NCBI RefSeq assembly: GCF_006335145.1 | Contig: NZ_VDMN01000001.1 | Span: 1,364,001-1,428,000 of the forward strand | DNA length: 64,000 nt | Direction: 5' to 3' | From: Aliirhizobium smilacinae | GTDB taxonomy: Bacteria; Pseudomonadota; Alphaproteobacteria; Rhizobiales; Rhizobiaceae | In this document: positions 46,501 to 56,474 of the stretch, piece by piece | Position numbering within the stretch: position 1 is the first letter of the stretch | Layout of the letters: each line of letters opens with the position of its first letter | Notes under the pieces: generated by a model | What the model was told of the DNA's origin: nothing | Database searches by the model: none | The model's input: the letters and a program-made list of their open reading frames with translations, nothing else | Program-made: the position numbers and the translations under genes

Positions 46501-46870
46501 TTTTTAACTTCTCTGTTCCGAATGCACCGGGTCGCCGGCGCAAGCACACGAATCATTCAGGTGATGTTCGGAGATCGCTCAGTGGGAGAAAAGGCAAAAG
46601 TTGCAAATTCCCTGCATTTCTTCCCGCATCGCGTGTCTTACAATATAGGAGCTTCCACTGCAGACTTAAAAGAGATGTTAATTTTTTCGGCGATCAACCG
46701 TTTTATCAATAGTGACAGTTACTCGTCTTAACAGGGTTTGTCCGGGTAAAACATGATGTCGCAGTTATTAGCTGGGGACGACGTATTTGATTACACGCCA
46801 TGTGGACAGTCACGCCACGATGTGGCGAATAGGCACCCACGATTGTTTCATGGCATCCGGGAGGAAGAAG
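46501..46870. other. Divergent intergenic region
   Basis: 370 bases between the LuxR-type gene and the SMP-30 gene, transcribed apart. It should hold both promoters. An AT-rich block (46660-46735) is the most promoter-like part. I see no clear lux-box palindrome, RNA gene or coding frame. Confidence 0.5.
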
Positions 46871-47752
46871 ATGGCATCCATTCATCCGTTCGAGGGCACC
46901 GTCCTGTCCTCGACTTTGTGCGACCTGGGCGAAGGGATCAGCTTCGAAGCCGAAACCAATACGCTGTGGTGGTGCAATATCCTCGGCAAGGCACTGCATT
47001 CACTTGATCTGACAAGTGGTAAGGAGACGATCCATCCGCTTCCGGTCATGGCAAGCGTCGTCGCGCGCATCGATGACGAGCGCCAGCTGATCGGAAGCGA
47101 CAAGGGCCTGTTCATCCGCACCCGGGCAACGGGCGAACTTGCGCCGCATTGCGAACTCGAACCCGGCAACGACGCCAACCGATCCAATGACGGGCGCGTG
47201 CACGCCTCCGGCAGCCTGTGGATCGGCACGATGGGACGAACCGCAGCCGATGGCGCGGGCGCGATCTATCACGTCTCGAAGGGCGCGGTGACGAAACTTT
47301 ACGACCGAATCAGCATCCCGAACGCGATCTGCTTCTCCCCCGATGCCGCGACGGCCTATTTCGTCGATACACGCGGCAACAGGCTGATGAAGGTTTCAAT
47401 CGATCCCGCAACCGGCCTGCCGAGCGGTCAACCATCGGTATTCGTCGATGGGAGCGCCGATGCAGGCGGTATCGACGGAGCGATCTGCGATGCAAACGGC
47501 CATCTGTGGAACGCCCGCTGGGGCGAAGCGGCCCTCGACCATTACAATGCGGACGGAACGTTCATCCAGCGGTACCAGCTGCCGGCGAAGCGGACGACCT
47601 GCCCGGCCTTTATCGGCTCCAGCCGTATCGCCGTCACCTCCGCATGGGAAGGGCTGGACGATGCCGGCCGCGCTGCCGATCCGATGGCCGGTGCGACATT
47701 TGCCGTCGACACCGGCGCACAGGCTAAATACGACCCCGCCTATCGCCTCTGA
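46871..47752 (+). CDS. SMP-30/gluconolactonase-family protein
   Basis: A 293-residue six-bladed beta-propeller lactonase. The calcium/zinc ligand E21 is in LGEGISFEAETNTLWWC; NDGRVHASGSLWIGTM near residue 100 and SIPNAICFSPD near 150 carry the following metal residues, and DANGHLWNARWG comes near 205. Such enzymes open sugar lactones (gluconate, arabinonate). GGGAGGAAG upstream marks the ATG at 46871; an open frame begins 28 codons earlier. No sugar dehydrogenase is adjacent, so the substrate stays open. Confidence 0.9.
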   Translation: MASIHPFEGTVLSSTLCDLGEGISFEAETNTLWWCNILGKALHSLDLTSGKETIHPLPVMASVVARIDDERQLIGSDKGLFIRTRATGELAPHCELEPGNDANRSNDGRVHASGSLWIGTMGRTAADGAGAIYHVSKGAVTKLYDRISIPNAICFSPDAATAYFVDTRGNRLMKVSIDPATGLPSGQPSVFVDGSADAGGIDGAICDANGHLWNARWGEAALDHYNADGTFIQRYQLPAKRTTCPAFIGSSRIAVTSAWEGLDDAGRAADPMAGATFAVDTGAQAKYDPAYRL

Positions 47753-47808
47753 GCATTGCAGAGACGTATCAGGTCGAGACATTTCCAGCCTAAAAAATCG
47801 GCATCCAG

Positions 47809-47833
47809 GGAACCAATGCCGTTCCAGCTTGTT
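47809..47833 (+). promoter_or_regulatory. Possible EcfG (general-stress) promoter of the PRC-barrel gene
   Basis: GGAAC-N17-GTT lies 86 bp before the ATG. Alphaproteobacterial EcfG/RpoE2 promoters have GGAAC at -35 and cGTT at -10 with 16-17 bases between; here the base before GTT is T, a small deviation. Confidence 0.4.
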
Positions 47834-47918
47834 ACCTTATCGAGCCGCCAGCGTGACGACCTCCCGGTCAGATGAGCGGTTTTATGCAACGATAACAAAC
47901 GGAAAAGGCAGGAACACC

Positions 47919-48527
47919 ATGAAGAAGACATTTGCAGCAATTATCGCGACAGCTCTCATGACGTCCACCGCCCTTGCACCAGCATTTGCGCAGACCAACA
48001 ATGCCACACCAGCTACTCCGGCAGCGCCGACTGCCCCGGCAGAAACCAATACGATGGCGCCAGCGGCTGGCTCGGCCATGTCTGCCGCCGGTGATGCAGC
48101 CTATCTGACCCAGCAGACGGAAACCCAGGTCAGCGCCAATGAATATATCGGCAAACAGATCTACAACGCCGGCGATGAAAGCATCGGTAAGGTCAACGAC
48201 CTGATCCTTGAACAGAATGGCGGAATTGTTGCAGCCGTGGTCGGCGTCGGCGGTTTCCTCGGCATCGGTGCGAAGGATGTGGCCCTCCCGATGAGCAAGG
48301 TCAGCCTGACCCGTGACGCGGCAAACAACAACGATGTTCGCCTGACCACGACGGAGACGGCCGAAGCGCTTCAGGCGGCTCCCGAGTTCAAGACGCTGAG
48401 CGACAAGCAGGCGGCAACCGATACGACCACCACGTCGTCCACGACAACGGCACCGGCGACATCCGCCGCGCCTGCAACGCCCTCCACGGGTGGCGACACA
48501 AACTCGTCGACGGCACCGAAGCCGTAA
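47919..48527 (+). CDS. Secreted PRC-barrel domain protein
   Basis: A 202-residue protein with a signal peptide (TFAAIIATALMTSTALAPAFA), an Ala/Pro/Thr-rich linker, a PRC-barrel (ANEYIGKQIYNAGDESIGKVNDL near 72-95 and KDVALPMSKVSL near 122) and a threonine/serine/alanine-rich tail. It is probably periplasmic. PRC-barrel proteins of this kind are often stress-induced; the upstream EcfG-like sequence agrees with that. The disordered tail (TTTTSSTTTAPATSAAPATP) is unusual in composition. Confidence 0.85.
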   Translation: MKKTFAAIIATALMTSTALAPAFAQTNNATPATPAAPTAPAETNTMAPAAGSAMSAAGDAAYLTQQTETQVSANEYIGKQIYNAGDESIGKVNDLILEQNGGIVAAVVGVGGFLGIGAKDVALPMSKVSLTRDAANNNDVRLTTTETAEALQAAPEFKTLSDKQAATDTTTTSSTTTAPATSAAPATPSTGGDTNSSTAPKP

Positions 48528-48588
48528 GCTTCGGATCTGGAACGAGCTATCCGCCTCCCGTGATGCGAGGACGAGTGACAAGATGATG

Positions 48589-48619
48589 AAAAAGGGGCGG
48601 TGCTGCGGCGCCGCCCCTT
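48589..48619. terminator. Bidirectional terminator between PRC-barrel and flavoprotein genes
   Basis: AAGGGGCGG pairs with CCGCCCCTT around a GC-rich loop. On the minus strand TTTTT follows, so it terminates the flavoprotein gene; on the plus strand CGTCGTTTT follows. Confidence 0.85.
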
Positions 48620-48626
48620 CGTCGTT

Positions 48627-50669
48627 TTACAAGAGAGAACAGAGCCGCAGCGCGTCATAGATGGCCGCATGTACGTTACGACTAGAGACCGCGTCGCCAA
48701 TCCTGACGAGGTCAAAGGCGCCCCCATCATTCTTGACGGCCAGCGGCGCGCGGCGCTCGATCAAGGCGCGATAATCCACGGCACCGAGATTTCTCGACAG
48801 TGGTTTCAATTCGAGAAACAGGTCGGCATTGGCCTTAGTGCCATGTTCGACAACGACCTGTCCGACCAGACGCTCGACAGTTGCCGGCGAATAATCGGAG
48901 CCGAGAACGGCGGTCAGGCCGTTACCGTTGCGTCGCACGGCCTTCAGCCGTGTATTGATCGTGACCTTCACATTCTTTTCGGCAAAGATTTTCGCATAGG
49001 GGACATGGTTCATGCCGCCCATTTCCGGTGCAAAAAAGCGTTCGGGAGAGACCAGTTCCAGCTCCGCGCCGGTCGATGCGATGATTTCCGCCGCGCTCAT
49101 GCCGGGATGGCCGCCATTATCGTCGAACAGAAGAACCGGCCCCTGCGGTTTTGCCGTGCCGGCCAGGATATCCCAGCTCGAAGTGACGAGATCGTCGCCC
49201 TCGTCCAGCTCCGGTGTCTGCGCAAACCCTCCGGTCGCGACCACGACAAGATCGGGCGCGAGGGACAAGACGTCATCCGCCTCAGCATAGACGTCATAGC
49301 GGATGTCGACGCCGAAACGCTCGAGTTCTGACAGACGCCAATCGACGATGCCGATCATTTCGCGGCGGCGCGGATTTCGAACAAGCAGGTTGATCTGGCC
49401 GCCGGCCTGCCCCGTCGCTTCCAGCACGGTGACCGAATGGCCGCGTTCGGCCAGAACCCTTGCCGCTTCCAGCCCCGCCGGCCCTGCCCCGATCACAACG
49501 GCGCGGCGGATTTCCTTCGCAGGAGCGATGTCGTGGGAAATCAGCGCTTCGCGGCCGGTCGCCGCATTGTGAATACAGAGCGCCTCGCCGCCCTCATATA
49601 TCCTGTCGAGACAATAGGTGGCGCCGACGCAGGGGCGGATTCGGGCCTCCTCGCCGCGGATGATCTTGTTGACGATATGCGGGTCAGCAATATGGGCGCG
49701 GGTCATGCCGACCATATCGAGCTTGCCTTCGGCGATCGCGTGGCGGGCGGTTGCGACATCGGCGATGCGGGCCGCATGAAAAACCGGGAATTTCGTCGCC
49801 GCCCTCACTTCGCCGGCAAAATCCAGATGCGGAGAGGCGCGCATGCCCTGGATCGGGATGACATTGTTGAGATCGGCGTCGTGGTCGATATGGCCGCGGA
49901 TCACATTGAGAAAATCGATATGACCGGAGGCGGCCAGTCTCTTCGCAATTTCGATCCCTTCTTCGCGCGAAATTCCTTTTTCCCAGTCCTCGTCTGCTAC
50001 CAAACGGATACCGACAATGAAATCCGGCCCCACGGAGCGACGGATCGCCTTCAGCACCATATCCGAGAACCGCATGCGGTTTTCCAGCGAACCGCCGAAC
50101 TCATCCTCGCGCCTATTGGTGGCGGGCGACCAGAACTGGTCCATCAGGTGGCCATAGGCTTCGATCTCGATGCCGTCGAGCCCACCTTCGCGCATACGGG
50201 CAGCGGCATCGGCGTAGTCGGCGACGATCCGCTCGATGTCCCAGTCCTCCATCTCCTTCGGAAAGGCCCGATGGGCAGGTTCGCGGATCGGAGAGGGGCT
50301 GAGAACCGGCAGCCAGTTTCCCTTATTCCAGTTGGTGCGCCGGCCGAGATGGGTGAGCTGGATCATCACCGCCGTGCCGTAGTCATGACAGTCGTCGGTC
50401 AGGCGCTTCAGCCACGGAACGATCTCGTCCTTATAGGCCAGCAGATTGCCGAAGGCGGGCGGGCTGTCGACCGAGACGCTGGCGGACCCCGCCGTCATGG
50501 TCATGGCGATACCGCCCTTGGCCTTTTCCAGATGATAAAGCCGATACCGATCCTTCGGCATGCCGTCCTCGGAATAGGCCGGCTCATGCGCCGTCGACAT
50601 GATGCGGTTTTTCAGCGTCAGATGCTTAAGCTGAAACGGCTGCAGAAGCGGATCGTTGGATATCGACAT
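48627..50669 (-). CDS. DgcA / trimethylamine-dehydrogenase-type flavin oxidoreductase
   Basis: A 680-residue flavoprotein of the old-yellow-enzyme TIM barrel plus FAD/NAD domain. The barrel (1-335) has QLTHLGRR and the EAYGHLMDQFWSPATNRR block; the iron-sulfur segment has C347, C353 and C365 but an alanine at 350 where trimethylamine dehydrogenase has a cysteine. The FAD-binding GAGPAG is at 394-399. Closest functional relatives are dimethylglycine demethylase DgcA and stachydrine/N-methylproline demethylases. GbcA at 1140-2384 would supply dimethylglycine. The ATG at 50669 is chosen as the family start. Confidence 0.85.
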   Translation of the reverse strand: MSISNDPLLQPFQLKHLTLKNRIMSTAHEPAYSEDGMPKDRYRLYHLEKAKGGIAMTMTAGSASVSVDSPPAFGNLLAYKDEIVPWLKRLTDDCHDYGTAVMIQLTHLGRRTNWNKGNWLPVLSPSPIREPAHRAFPKEMEDWDIERIVADYADAAARMREGGLDGIEIEAYGHLMDQFWSPATNRREDEFGGSLENRMRFSDMVLKAIRRSVGPDFIVGIRLVADEDWEKGISREEGIEIAKRLAASGHIDFLNVIRGHIDHDADLNNVIPIQGMRASPHLDFAGEVRAATKFPVFHAARIADVATARHAIAEGKLDMVGMTRAHIADPHIVNKIIRGEEARIRPCVGATYCLDRIYEGGEALCIHNAATGREALISHDIAPAKEIRRAVVIGAGPAGLEAARVLAERGHSVTVLEATGQAGGQINLLVRNPRRREMIGIVDWRLSELERFGVDIRYDVYAEADDVLSLAPDLVVVATGGFAQTPELDEGDDLVTSSWDILAGTAKPQGPVLLFDDNGGHPGMSAAEIIASTGAELELVSPERFFAPEMGGMNHVPYAKIFAEKNVKVTINTRLKAVRRNGNGLTAVLGSDYSPATVERLVGQVVVEHGTKANADLFLELKPLSRNLGAVDYRALIERRAPLAVKNDGGAFDLVRIGDAVSSRNVHAAIYDALRLCSLL

Positions 50670-50834
50670 GGGGGCGCTCTCGTTCAGTCGAGAGAGGATC
50701 ATCGCCGAGTAGCCGTCATTGCGCGAGGATCAGAAGCGCCTCTTGGTGTCGGTAAAGCGGCAGAGAAGTGGTCATTACGGAAAAGAAGCGCGGCTGTTTC
50801 GAGACGTCCGCAAGGCTCTCGAGCCTTCAGCGCC

Positions 50835-52190
50835 TCAGATCCGCTCGATCGCCATGAAGTCGTGGTAGTGATCCTGCAGATACCGCAGGGTCGCTGCGCC
50901 ATCCACCGGGCGGCCGTAGTGATAGCCCTGGCCCATGCCGCAGCCCAGCGCGCGCAGCATCTCGACGTCGGCGGGTTCCTCTATGCCTTCGGCAACGACT
51001 TCGAGATCGAGGCCCTGGCACATGGCGATGATGGCGCGCACGATATGTTCGGACGGCCGGTCGCTGGTGATGCGCGAGATGAAGGCGCGGTCGATCTTGA
51101 CCTTGTCGAAGGTGAAGTCGCGCAGCCGGCCGAGGCTGGACTGGCCGGTGCCGAAATCGTCGAGCGAGATGCGCACGCCTTTTGCCCGCAGCTCGCTGAT
51201 GATGCGATGGGCGGTATCGGCAGACGTCATCACCGCGGTTTCGGTGATTTCCAGTTCGACGCGGCGCGGATCGAGACCGACATGCGAAAGGGTCGAGAGA
51301 ATATTGCTCGACGTGCCCGGATCCATCAGCTGGGCGGAAGACAGATTGAACGACAGGAAAAGTTCGCGCGGCCATGAGAGCGCCGCTTCAGCAGCCTTGC
51401 GCAGCAGCGTATCCGACAGCGCGTCGATGAAACCGCGCTCTTCGGCCAGCGGCACGAAGACGGCGGGCGAGACGAAGCCGAGATCGGCATCGCGCCAGCG
51501 CGCGAGGGCCTCGAAACCTGCCACCACGCCGTCACGGATGCGGACGATCGGCTGGAAATGAACATCTACCGCATCGGAAATGATGGCGTTGCGCAGCGCC
51601 TGCTCGATCTGCGTGGCGCGCTTCATTTCCTGGGCGATTTCGGTGGAATAAACGGTGATCTGAGCGCGGCCGCGGCGCTTCGAGCGATAGAGCGCCGTTT
51701 CGGCGCTTTTCAGCAGGTCCTCGAATTCCTCGCCTGCAAAAGGATAGATGGCAAAACCGAAGGATGCCGACAGCCGGACATTGCGGTCGCCCAGATCGTA
51801 AGGGGCAGACAGAACATCCTTCATCATCTGACCGATGCGCTCCGCCCCCACCCGCTCGAAAACGAGCGGCAGGACGAAGGCAAACTCGTCGCCATCGTGA
51901 CGCGTCACCGTCGCGCCGTCGGGCATGCATGCCTTCAGGCGATGGGCGACCTGGCAGAGAATTTCGTCACCGGCTTCTGACCCGAACAGATCGTTGATCG
52001 GCTTGAAGCCATCGAGATTGGCGATGCAGATGGCAAAGGGAGCCGGATCGTCGGCGCGTTCAGCGGCAAGCAGGCGCACCTTGTCGCGCAACCTGTAGCG
52101 GTTGCCCAAACCGGTCAGCGGATCGCTGTAGGCCATCGCCTGCAGTTCATTCTGGCTGACTTGCGGCAATGGGTTGCCCGCTGACTTCAT
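50835..52190 (-). CDS. GGDEF-EAL protein, degenerate cyclase and probable phosphodiesterase
   Basis: A 451-residue cytoplasmic protein with a GGDEF domain (about 20-180) and an EAL domain (195-450). The cyclase signature is RHDGDEF at 97-103: the first glycine is replaced by aspartate, so synthesis of cyclic di-GMP is doubtful. EAL is at 227-229, and EITETAVM and SLDDFGTGQSS carry the conserved metal residues, so hydrolysis is likely. No membrane or sensor domain is fused. The PAS/receiver gene lies 85 bp upstream on the same strand and may supply input. Confidence 0.92.
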   Translation of the reverse strand: MKSAGNPLPQVSQNELQAMAYSDPLTGLGNRYRLRDKVRLLAAERADDPAPFAICIANLDGFKPINDLFGSEAGDEILCQVAHRLKACMPDGATVTRHDGDEFAFVLPLVFERVGAERIGQMMKDVLSAPYDLGDRNVRLSASFGFAIYPFAGEEFEDLLKSAETALYRSKRRGRAQITVYSTEIAQEMKRATQIEQALRNAIISDAVDVHFQPIVRIRDGVVAGFEALARWRDADLGFVSPAVFVPLAEERGFIDALSDTLLRKAAEAALSWPRELFLSFNLSSAQLMDPGTSSNILSTLSHVGLDPRRVELEITETAVMTSADTAHRIISELRAKGVRISLDDFGTGQSSLGRLRDFTFDKVKIDRAFISRITSDRPSEHIVRAIIAMCQGLDLEVVAEGIEEPADVEMLRALGCGMGQGYHYGRPVDGAATLRYLQDHYHDFMAIERI

Positions 52191-52275
52191 AAAAAATCCT
52201 GCTCGTCGAAACCAGCGAAGGATGCGGGACAAAGATTAAGAAACTTTGCTGGTGTATCAGCTTATGCCAAGATGG

Positions 52276-53955
52276 TCACGAAACGGGCCATGCTTCAGCC
52301 TCGACCTCGTCTTCCGCCACCGCCAGAAACCGCTGGAAGACCGCATCCAGTGCTTCAGGGCTTATCGGCTTGAGGATCACGTCGTTCATGCCGGCCTCGA
52401 TGCAGGCTTCCCGGTCACGGTCGAAGGCCTGCGGCAGAACGCCGATGATCGGCACAGGCTGCGTTCCGTCTTCCAGCGCCCGGATAGCGGCCGATGCCTC
52501 GAAACCCGTCAGTTTCGGCAGCGTCACATCCATCAGCACAAGGCGAGGTGAATGCTTACGCCACAGCCGTACCGCCTCTTCGCCATCGACAGCCAGGACA
52601 TACCGATAGCCGAGCCCTTCGATGATCTGGGAAAAGACGATCTGGTTCACCTCGTTGTCCTCGGCGACAAGGACATCGATGCATTCGCTCTGCGACGATG
52701 AAGGGAAAGCCTGTCCGTCGACAGCCGGCAAGACCAACTCGGCAAAGGGTTTTCCGAGTTCGGCGGCGACCAGAACCGGCAGGTTGGGACCGATATGCGC
52801 TTCTTCGACACGCAATGCCGCGACCCCATAGGCTTCGGCAACCTGCGTGAGTTCCGCCGGCATACGGGCATCGATGACGACGAGATCGATCCGTACATCC
52901 GCTTCGGCGGCCAATTGCAAAAACAGGGTGAATTCGTCGGCATCGGCGGCAGCGGAAACATCGGCTCCCTGCCAGGACAGGATTTCGATAGCCTGTGCCG
53001 ACGTATCGGCGAAACGGCTGACGACCAGAACCTTGACGCCGACGATGGCGGGGCCCGTGTTGACTGGCGAGGCCGGAACCGGTTCCCGCGTCATATCGAT
53101 CGGCACGAAGCCGGAAGCCCATTCGTTCGACTGCAGCGACTGGTCGGCGCCGGCTCCTGCGGCAATCGATGAAACATCCTGCTTGACGGTGACGAGATAG
53201 TAGCGACCGGGCTTGCCGATCCGGTATTTGTGGACAATGGTAAGCGCCGTCGACCCATCCGGGCGGGTGATGCGCTCGGGAAGCTGGATGGGCTCACCGG
53301 TTTCGTAGACATGCTGGTTGATCGGCGCGAGACGATCCTCGAATGCCTTGGAATTGATGTCTGCACCCTTGTGACCAAGGATCGCATCGGCCGGAAGATC
53401 GAGGAAATCGCAATTGGCCTTGTTGACCGCGACGAAGGTGGAATTCCGGTCCTTGACGCTGATCGGGAAGGGAAGATTATCCAGCACTTCTTCGGTGACC
53501 TGAACGCGTTCCGTATCGACGCGCCACTGTTCCTCACGCCTCTTCTGCTCGGAAACGTCCTTGATGACGCAGACCCCGTAACCCGAGGGAAGACGCCGCT
53601 TGGCGACACTCAGCCAGCGGTCCGGTGCGGGGCGTTCCAGGCTTTCCGAACGTTCCTTCCACAGACCGGCAATCTGCTCGGCGACCCAATCCTCGCGGCT
53701 CAGCGCACGGCGATAATTGTGGGTGTCGGCGACGAGGCGAATACCCGCATCATACATGGCTGCCAGAAGATCGCGTATGCGGGTTCCGGGCACAAGAAGG
53801 CGAGGCTGCACCCGCATGATGTTTGCGATCTGCTGGCTGGCGAATACGACCAGGTCGTTCCTGTCATAGAGCAACACTGCCGCGGACATGCCTTCGGCCA
53901 GTGCTTCCAGAATGGCAGTCTGAATGTTCGGATCCGCCGTGTCCAAATCATTCAT
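52276..53955 (-). CDS. PAS protein with two receiver domains and no kinase
   Basis: A 559-residue cytoplasmic protein. PAS domains occupy about 10-135 and 150-265; a receiver-like domain at about 305-415 keeps D362 but little else of the acidic pocket; the C-terminal receiver (427-545) has E432/D433, the phospho-acceptor D476 (LVLMDVTLPKL) and K529 (DVILKP). There is no DHp or HATPase region, so it must be phosphorylated by another kinase or work as a phosphate sink. It is followed by the GGDEF-EAL gene, suggesting a signal to cyclic di-GMP. Confidence 0.85.
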   Translation of the reverse strand: MNDLDTADPNIQTAILEALAEGMSAAVLLYDRNDLVVFASQQIANIMRVQPRLLVPGTRIRDLLAAMYDAGIRLVADTHNYRRALSREDWVAEQIAGLWKERSESLERPAPDRWLSVAKRRLPSGYGVCVIKDVSEQKRREEQWRVDTERVQVTEEVLDNLPFPISVKDRNSTFVAVNKANCDFLDLPADAILGHKGADINSKAFEDRLAPINQHVYETGEPIQLPERITRPDGSTALTIVHKYRIGKPGRYYLVTVKQDVSSIAAGAGADQSLQSNEWASGFVPIDMTREPVPASPVNTGPAIVGVKVLVVSRFADTSAQAIEILSWQGADVSAAADADEFTLFLQLAAEADVRIDLVVIDARMPAELTQVAEAYGVAALRVEEAHIGPNLPVLVAAELGKPFAELVLPAVDGQAFPSSSQSECIDVLVAEDNEVNQIVFSQIIEGLGYRYVLAVDGEEAVRLWRKHSPRLVLMDVTLPKLTGFEASAAIRALEDGTQPVPIIGVLPQAFDRDREACIEAGMNDVILKPISPEALDAVFQRFLAVAEDEVEAEAWPVS

Positions 53956-54293
53956 GGATGAAACTCCGTATGCTTTCAGGACGGCTTTTCGCCATGCCCG
54001 GTCAGCCGATTCAACGCTTGATCGGCAAAACTTCCTTCACGCTCGTCAGTAGGGAACATGCTGGCTCCAAGTCATCAACGAACGACCAGGTTGTCATGAC
54101 GGTGCCCAGCTGGCCGCCACTCCGGTCATTCGCGAAGAGCAGAGATGCTCTCCCGGATTCATCCAATTTCTCAAGCAGACCCTAGCCAGTTTACCTTAAG
54201 GCCGGATTAATGGCGTTTCTCATTGAGACGATTGCCGAGGATAATCTTGCCGCAGCCCTTTCCTCCGACGGCAGAATCCCCGAAAATGGCACC
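53956..54293. other. Divergent intergenic region before mutL
   Basis: 338 bases between the PAS gene and the mutL start, transcribed apart. The mutL frame is open from 54210. I see no RNA gene or recognisable promoter pair; the right part contains the mutL leader. Confidence 0.4.
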
Positions 54294-56168
54294 ATGTCCG
54301 TAAAACTCCTGCCTGAAACACTGATCAACCAGATTGCCGCCGGTGAGGTCATCGAACGCCCGGCCAGCGCGACCAAGGAATTGATCGAGAATGCGATCGA
54401 TGCCGGTGCGACGCGCATCGAAATCGCCACGGCCGGCGGGGGAAAAAGCCTCGTGCGGGTGACCGATAACGGCTCGGGCATGGATGCGGCAGATCTGGAA
54501 CTTGCCGTGCGCCGCCATTGCACATCGAAGATCTCCACGACGCTGGACGATATCCAGACGCTCGGTTTCCGCGGCGAAGCGCTGCCGTCGATCGGCTCGG
54601 TCGCACGACTGACTATCACCAGCCGCCGCAATAGTGATCCATCCGGCTTTCAGGTTTCCGTCAATGGCGGTGCTGCCTCGCCGGTCAAGCCGGCACCGGC
54701 CAATCAGGGTACGGTGGTCGAGGTGCGCGACCTGTTCTTCGCTACCCCTGCCCGGCTGAAATTCATGAAAACGGAGCGGGCGGAAGCGGCAGCGATCACC
54801 GAAGTGGTCAAGCGCATGGCAATCGCCTTCCCGCATGTCCGATTCGTGTTGTCCGGTTCGGATCGGTCGACGCTGGAATTTCCGGCAACCGGCGACGACC
54901 ATCTTGCCCGCATGGCGCAGATTCTTGGCACGGAATTCAAGGAGAATGCGATCGAGATCGATGCCGGGCGTGAAGACGTGTCGCTCTCCGGCTTCGTCGG
55001 CGTGCCGACCTTTCACCGCGGCAACTCGGCGCACCAGTTCGCCTTCGTAAACGGCCGCCCGGTTCAGGACAAGCTGATCCTCTCAGCCATTCGCGGCGCC
55101 TATGCCGAACAGATGCCATCCGGGCGCTATCCGGTTGCGGTGCTGTCGATCGAACTCGATCCGGCCTTCGTCGATGTCAACGTGCATCCGGCCAAGGCCG
55201 ATGTACGCTTCCGCGACCCGCAGCTGGTGCGCGGGCTGATCGTCGGTGCCATCCGCCAGGCGCTGCATCGCGAGGGCGACCGCGCCTCGACGACGGGTGC
55301 TGCCGCCATGTTGAGGGCTTTCCAGCCCGGATTCTCCCAGCAGACACCCGCACAACCGGGCTTTTCCGAAACACCGGGATCGGGTTTTCAGCGGCACTCC
55401 TATCCGCATTCGGCCCCTCAGGCGAGCTGGTCCGCGTCGTCTTCCCCTTCCCGGCCGCTCGATCTCGACGTAGCGACGTCTTATGCTGCCCGTCCGGTAC
55501 AATCCGGGTTCGACGCGTTCTCGGCGCCGACGGCGCGCGCCGACACGGTTGCAGACACGACCTATACGCCCGAGACAACGGCCGCCGGCTACAGGCTGGG
55601 TGCAGCCCGTGCGCAGGTGCACGAGAATTATATCGTCGCTCAAACCGAAAACGGACTGGTGATCGTCGATCAGCACGCCGCGCATGAACGGCTGGTCTAT
55701 GAAAGCCTGCGCAAGGCGCTGGAAAACGACCGCCTCGCTTCGCAGGTATTGCTGATCCCCGAAATCATCGATCTGCCGGAAGAGGATTGCGACCGGCTGA
55801 TGGTGCATGCAACCGAACTCGACCGGCTCGGCCTTGCGATCGAGCGCTTCGGCCCGGGGGCTGTCGCCGTGCGCGAAACGCCGGCCATGCTTGGCGAAGT
55901 GGATCCGAACGCACTTATCCGCGATCTCGCCGACGAAATCGCCGAATGGAACACGGCAAGCGGCTTGAGGAACAAGCTCGAATATATAGCAGCCACCATG
56001 GCCTGCCACGGGTCTGTCCGGTCCGGGCGACGGCTGAAGCCCGATGAGATGAACGCGCTCTTGCGCCAGATGGAAGCGACGCCGGGTTCCGGCACCTGCA
56101 ACCATGGGCGGCCGACCTATATTGAACTCAAGCTTTCTGATATAGAACGGCTGTTCGGGCGCAGTTGA
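54294..56168 (+). CDS. mutL: DNA mismatch repair protein MutL
   Basis: A 624-residue mismatch repair ATPase. GHKL motifs are [19 protein letters not shown] and [10 protein letters not shown] in the first 110 residues. A Pro/Ser-rich linker spans about 340-430. The C-terminal domain keeps [12 protein letters not shown] at 459-470, the metal-binding endonuclease motif DQHAx2Ex4E of MutL proteins in bacteria without MutH. Thus this MutL likely nicks DNA itself. The ATG at 54294 ([19 protein letters not shown]) fits the family; an upstream ATG at 54210 is in frame. Confidence 0.97.
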   Translation: MSVKLLPETLINQIAAGEVIERPASATKELIENAIDAGATRIEIATAGGGKSLVRVTDNGSGMDAADLELAVRRHCTSKISTTLDDIQTLGFRGEALPSIGSVARLTITSRRNSDPSGFQVSVNGGAASPVKPAPANQGTVVEVRDLFFATPARLKFMKTERAEAAAITEVVKRMAIAFPHVRFVLSGSDRSTLEFPATGDDHLARMAQILGTEFKENAIEIDAGREDVSLSGFVGVPTFHRGNSAHQFAFVNGRPVQDKLILSAIRGAYAEQMPSGRYPVAVLSIELDPAFVDVNVHPAKADVRFRDPQLVRGLIVGAIRQALHREGDRASTTGAAAMLRAFQPGFSQQTPAQPGFSETPGSGFQRHSYPHSAPQASWSASSSPSRPLDLDVATSYAARPVQSGFDAFSAPTARADTVADTTYTPETTAAGYRLGAARAQVHENYIVAQTENGLVIVDQHAAHERLVYESLRKALENDRLASQVLLIPEIIDLPEEDCDRLMVHATELDRLGLAIERFGPGAVAVRETPAMLGEVDPNALIRDLADEIAEWNTASGLRNKLEYIAATMACHGSVRSGRRLKPDEMNALLRQMEATPGSGTCNHGRPTYIELKLSDIERLFGRS

Positions 56169-56236
56169 GACGCGCTCTGGTAATCGCGCTTGGTTCGGGG
56201 TAGAGGGGACCGATGTTTTTTCGCAGGAGACGAGTG

Positions 56237-56470
56237 ATGAACCGGTTTGAGGGAAGCGGCTTTCGCGAGGCCAAGATCCGCTATCTCGACGGCGACTATC
56301 AGATCCTCAGTGCCGGCTCCTACGTCGTGTGCGCGGCAACCGGCGTGCATATTCCCGTCGACGAACTTCGCTACTGGAGTGTCGCCCGACAGGAAGCGTA
56401 TGTCGATTGCGCAACCTCGCTCGAAGCCGAAAAACGTGCCGGCATGCTGCCAAACCAGCAGGTGGGCTGA
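56237..56470 (+). CDS. DUF2093 protein
   Basis: A 77-residue alphaproteobacterial protein: FREAKIRYLDGDYQILSAG then VHIPVDELRYWSVARQEAYV, the DUF2093 pattern. AGGAGA lies 7-12 bases before the ATG. It is convergent with lpxK, stops 4 bases apart. No known function. Confidence 0.92.
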   Translation: MNRFEGSGFREAKIRYLDGDYQILSAGSYVVCAATGVHIPVDELRYWSVARQEAYVDCATSLEAEKRAGMLPNQQVG

Positions 56471-56474
56471 AAGA

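Noticed and set aside
49437..51377. 646-codon plus-strand frame opposite the flavoprotein and EAL genes
   Set aside because: Crosses two real minus-strand genes and the gap between them; shadow frame.
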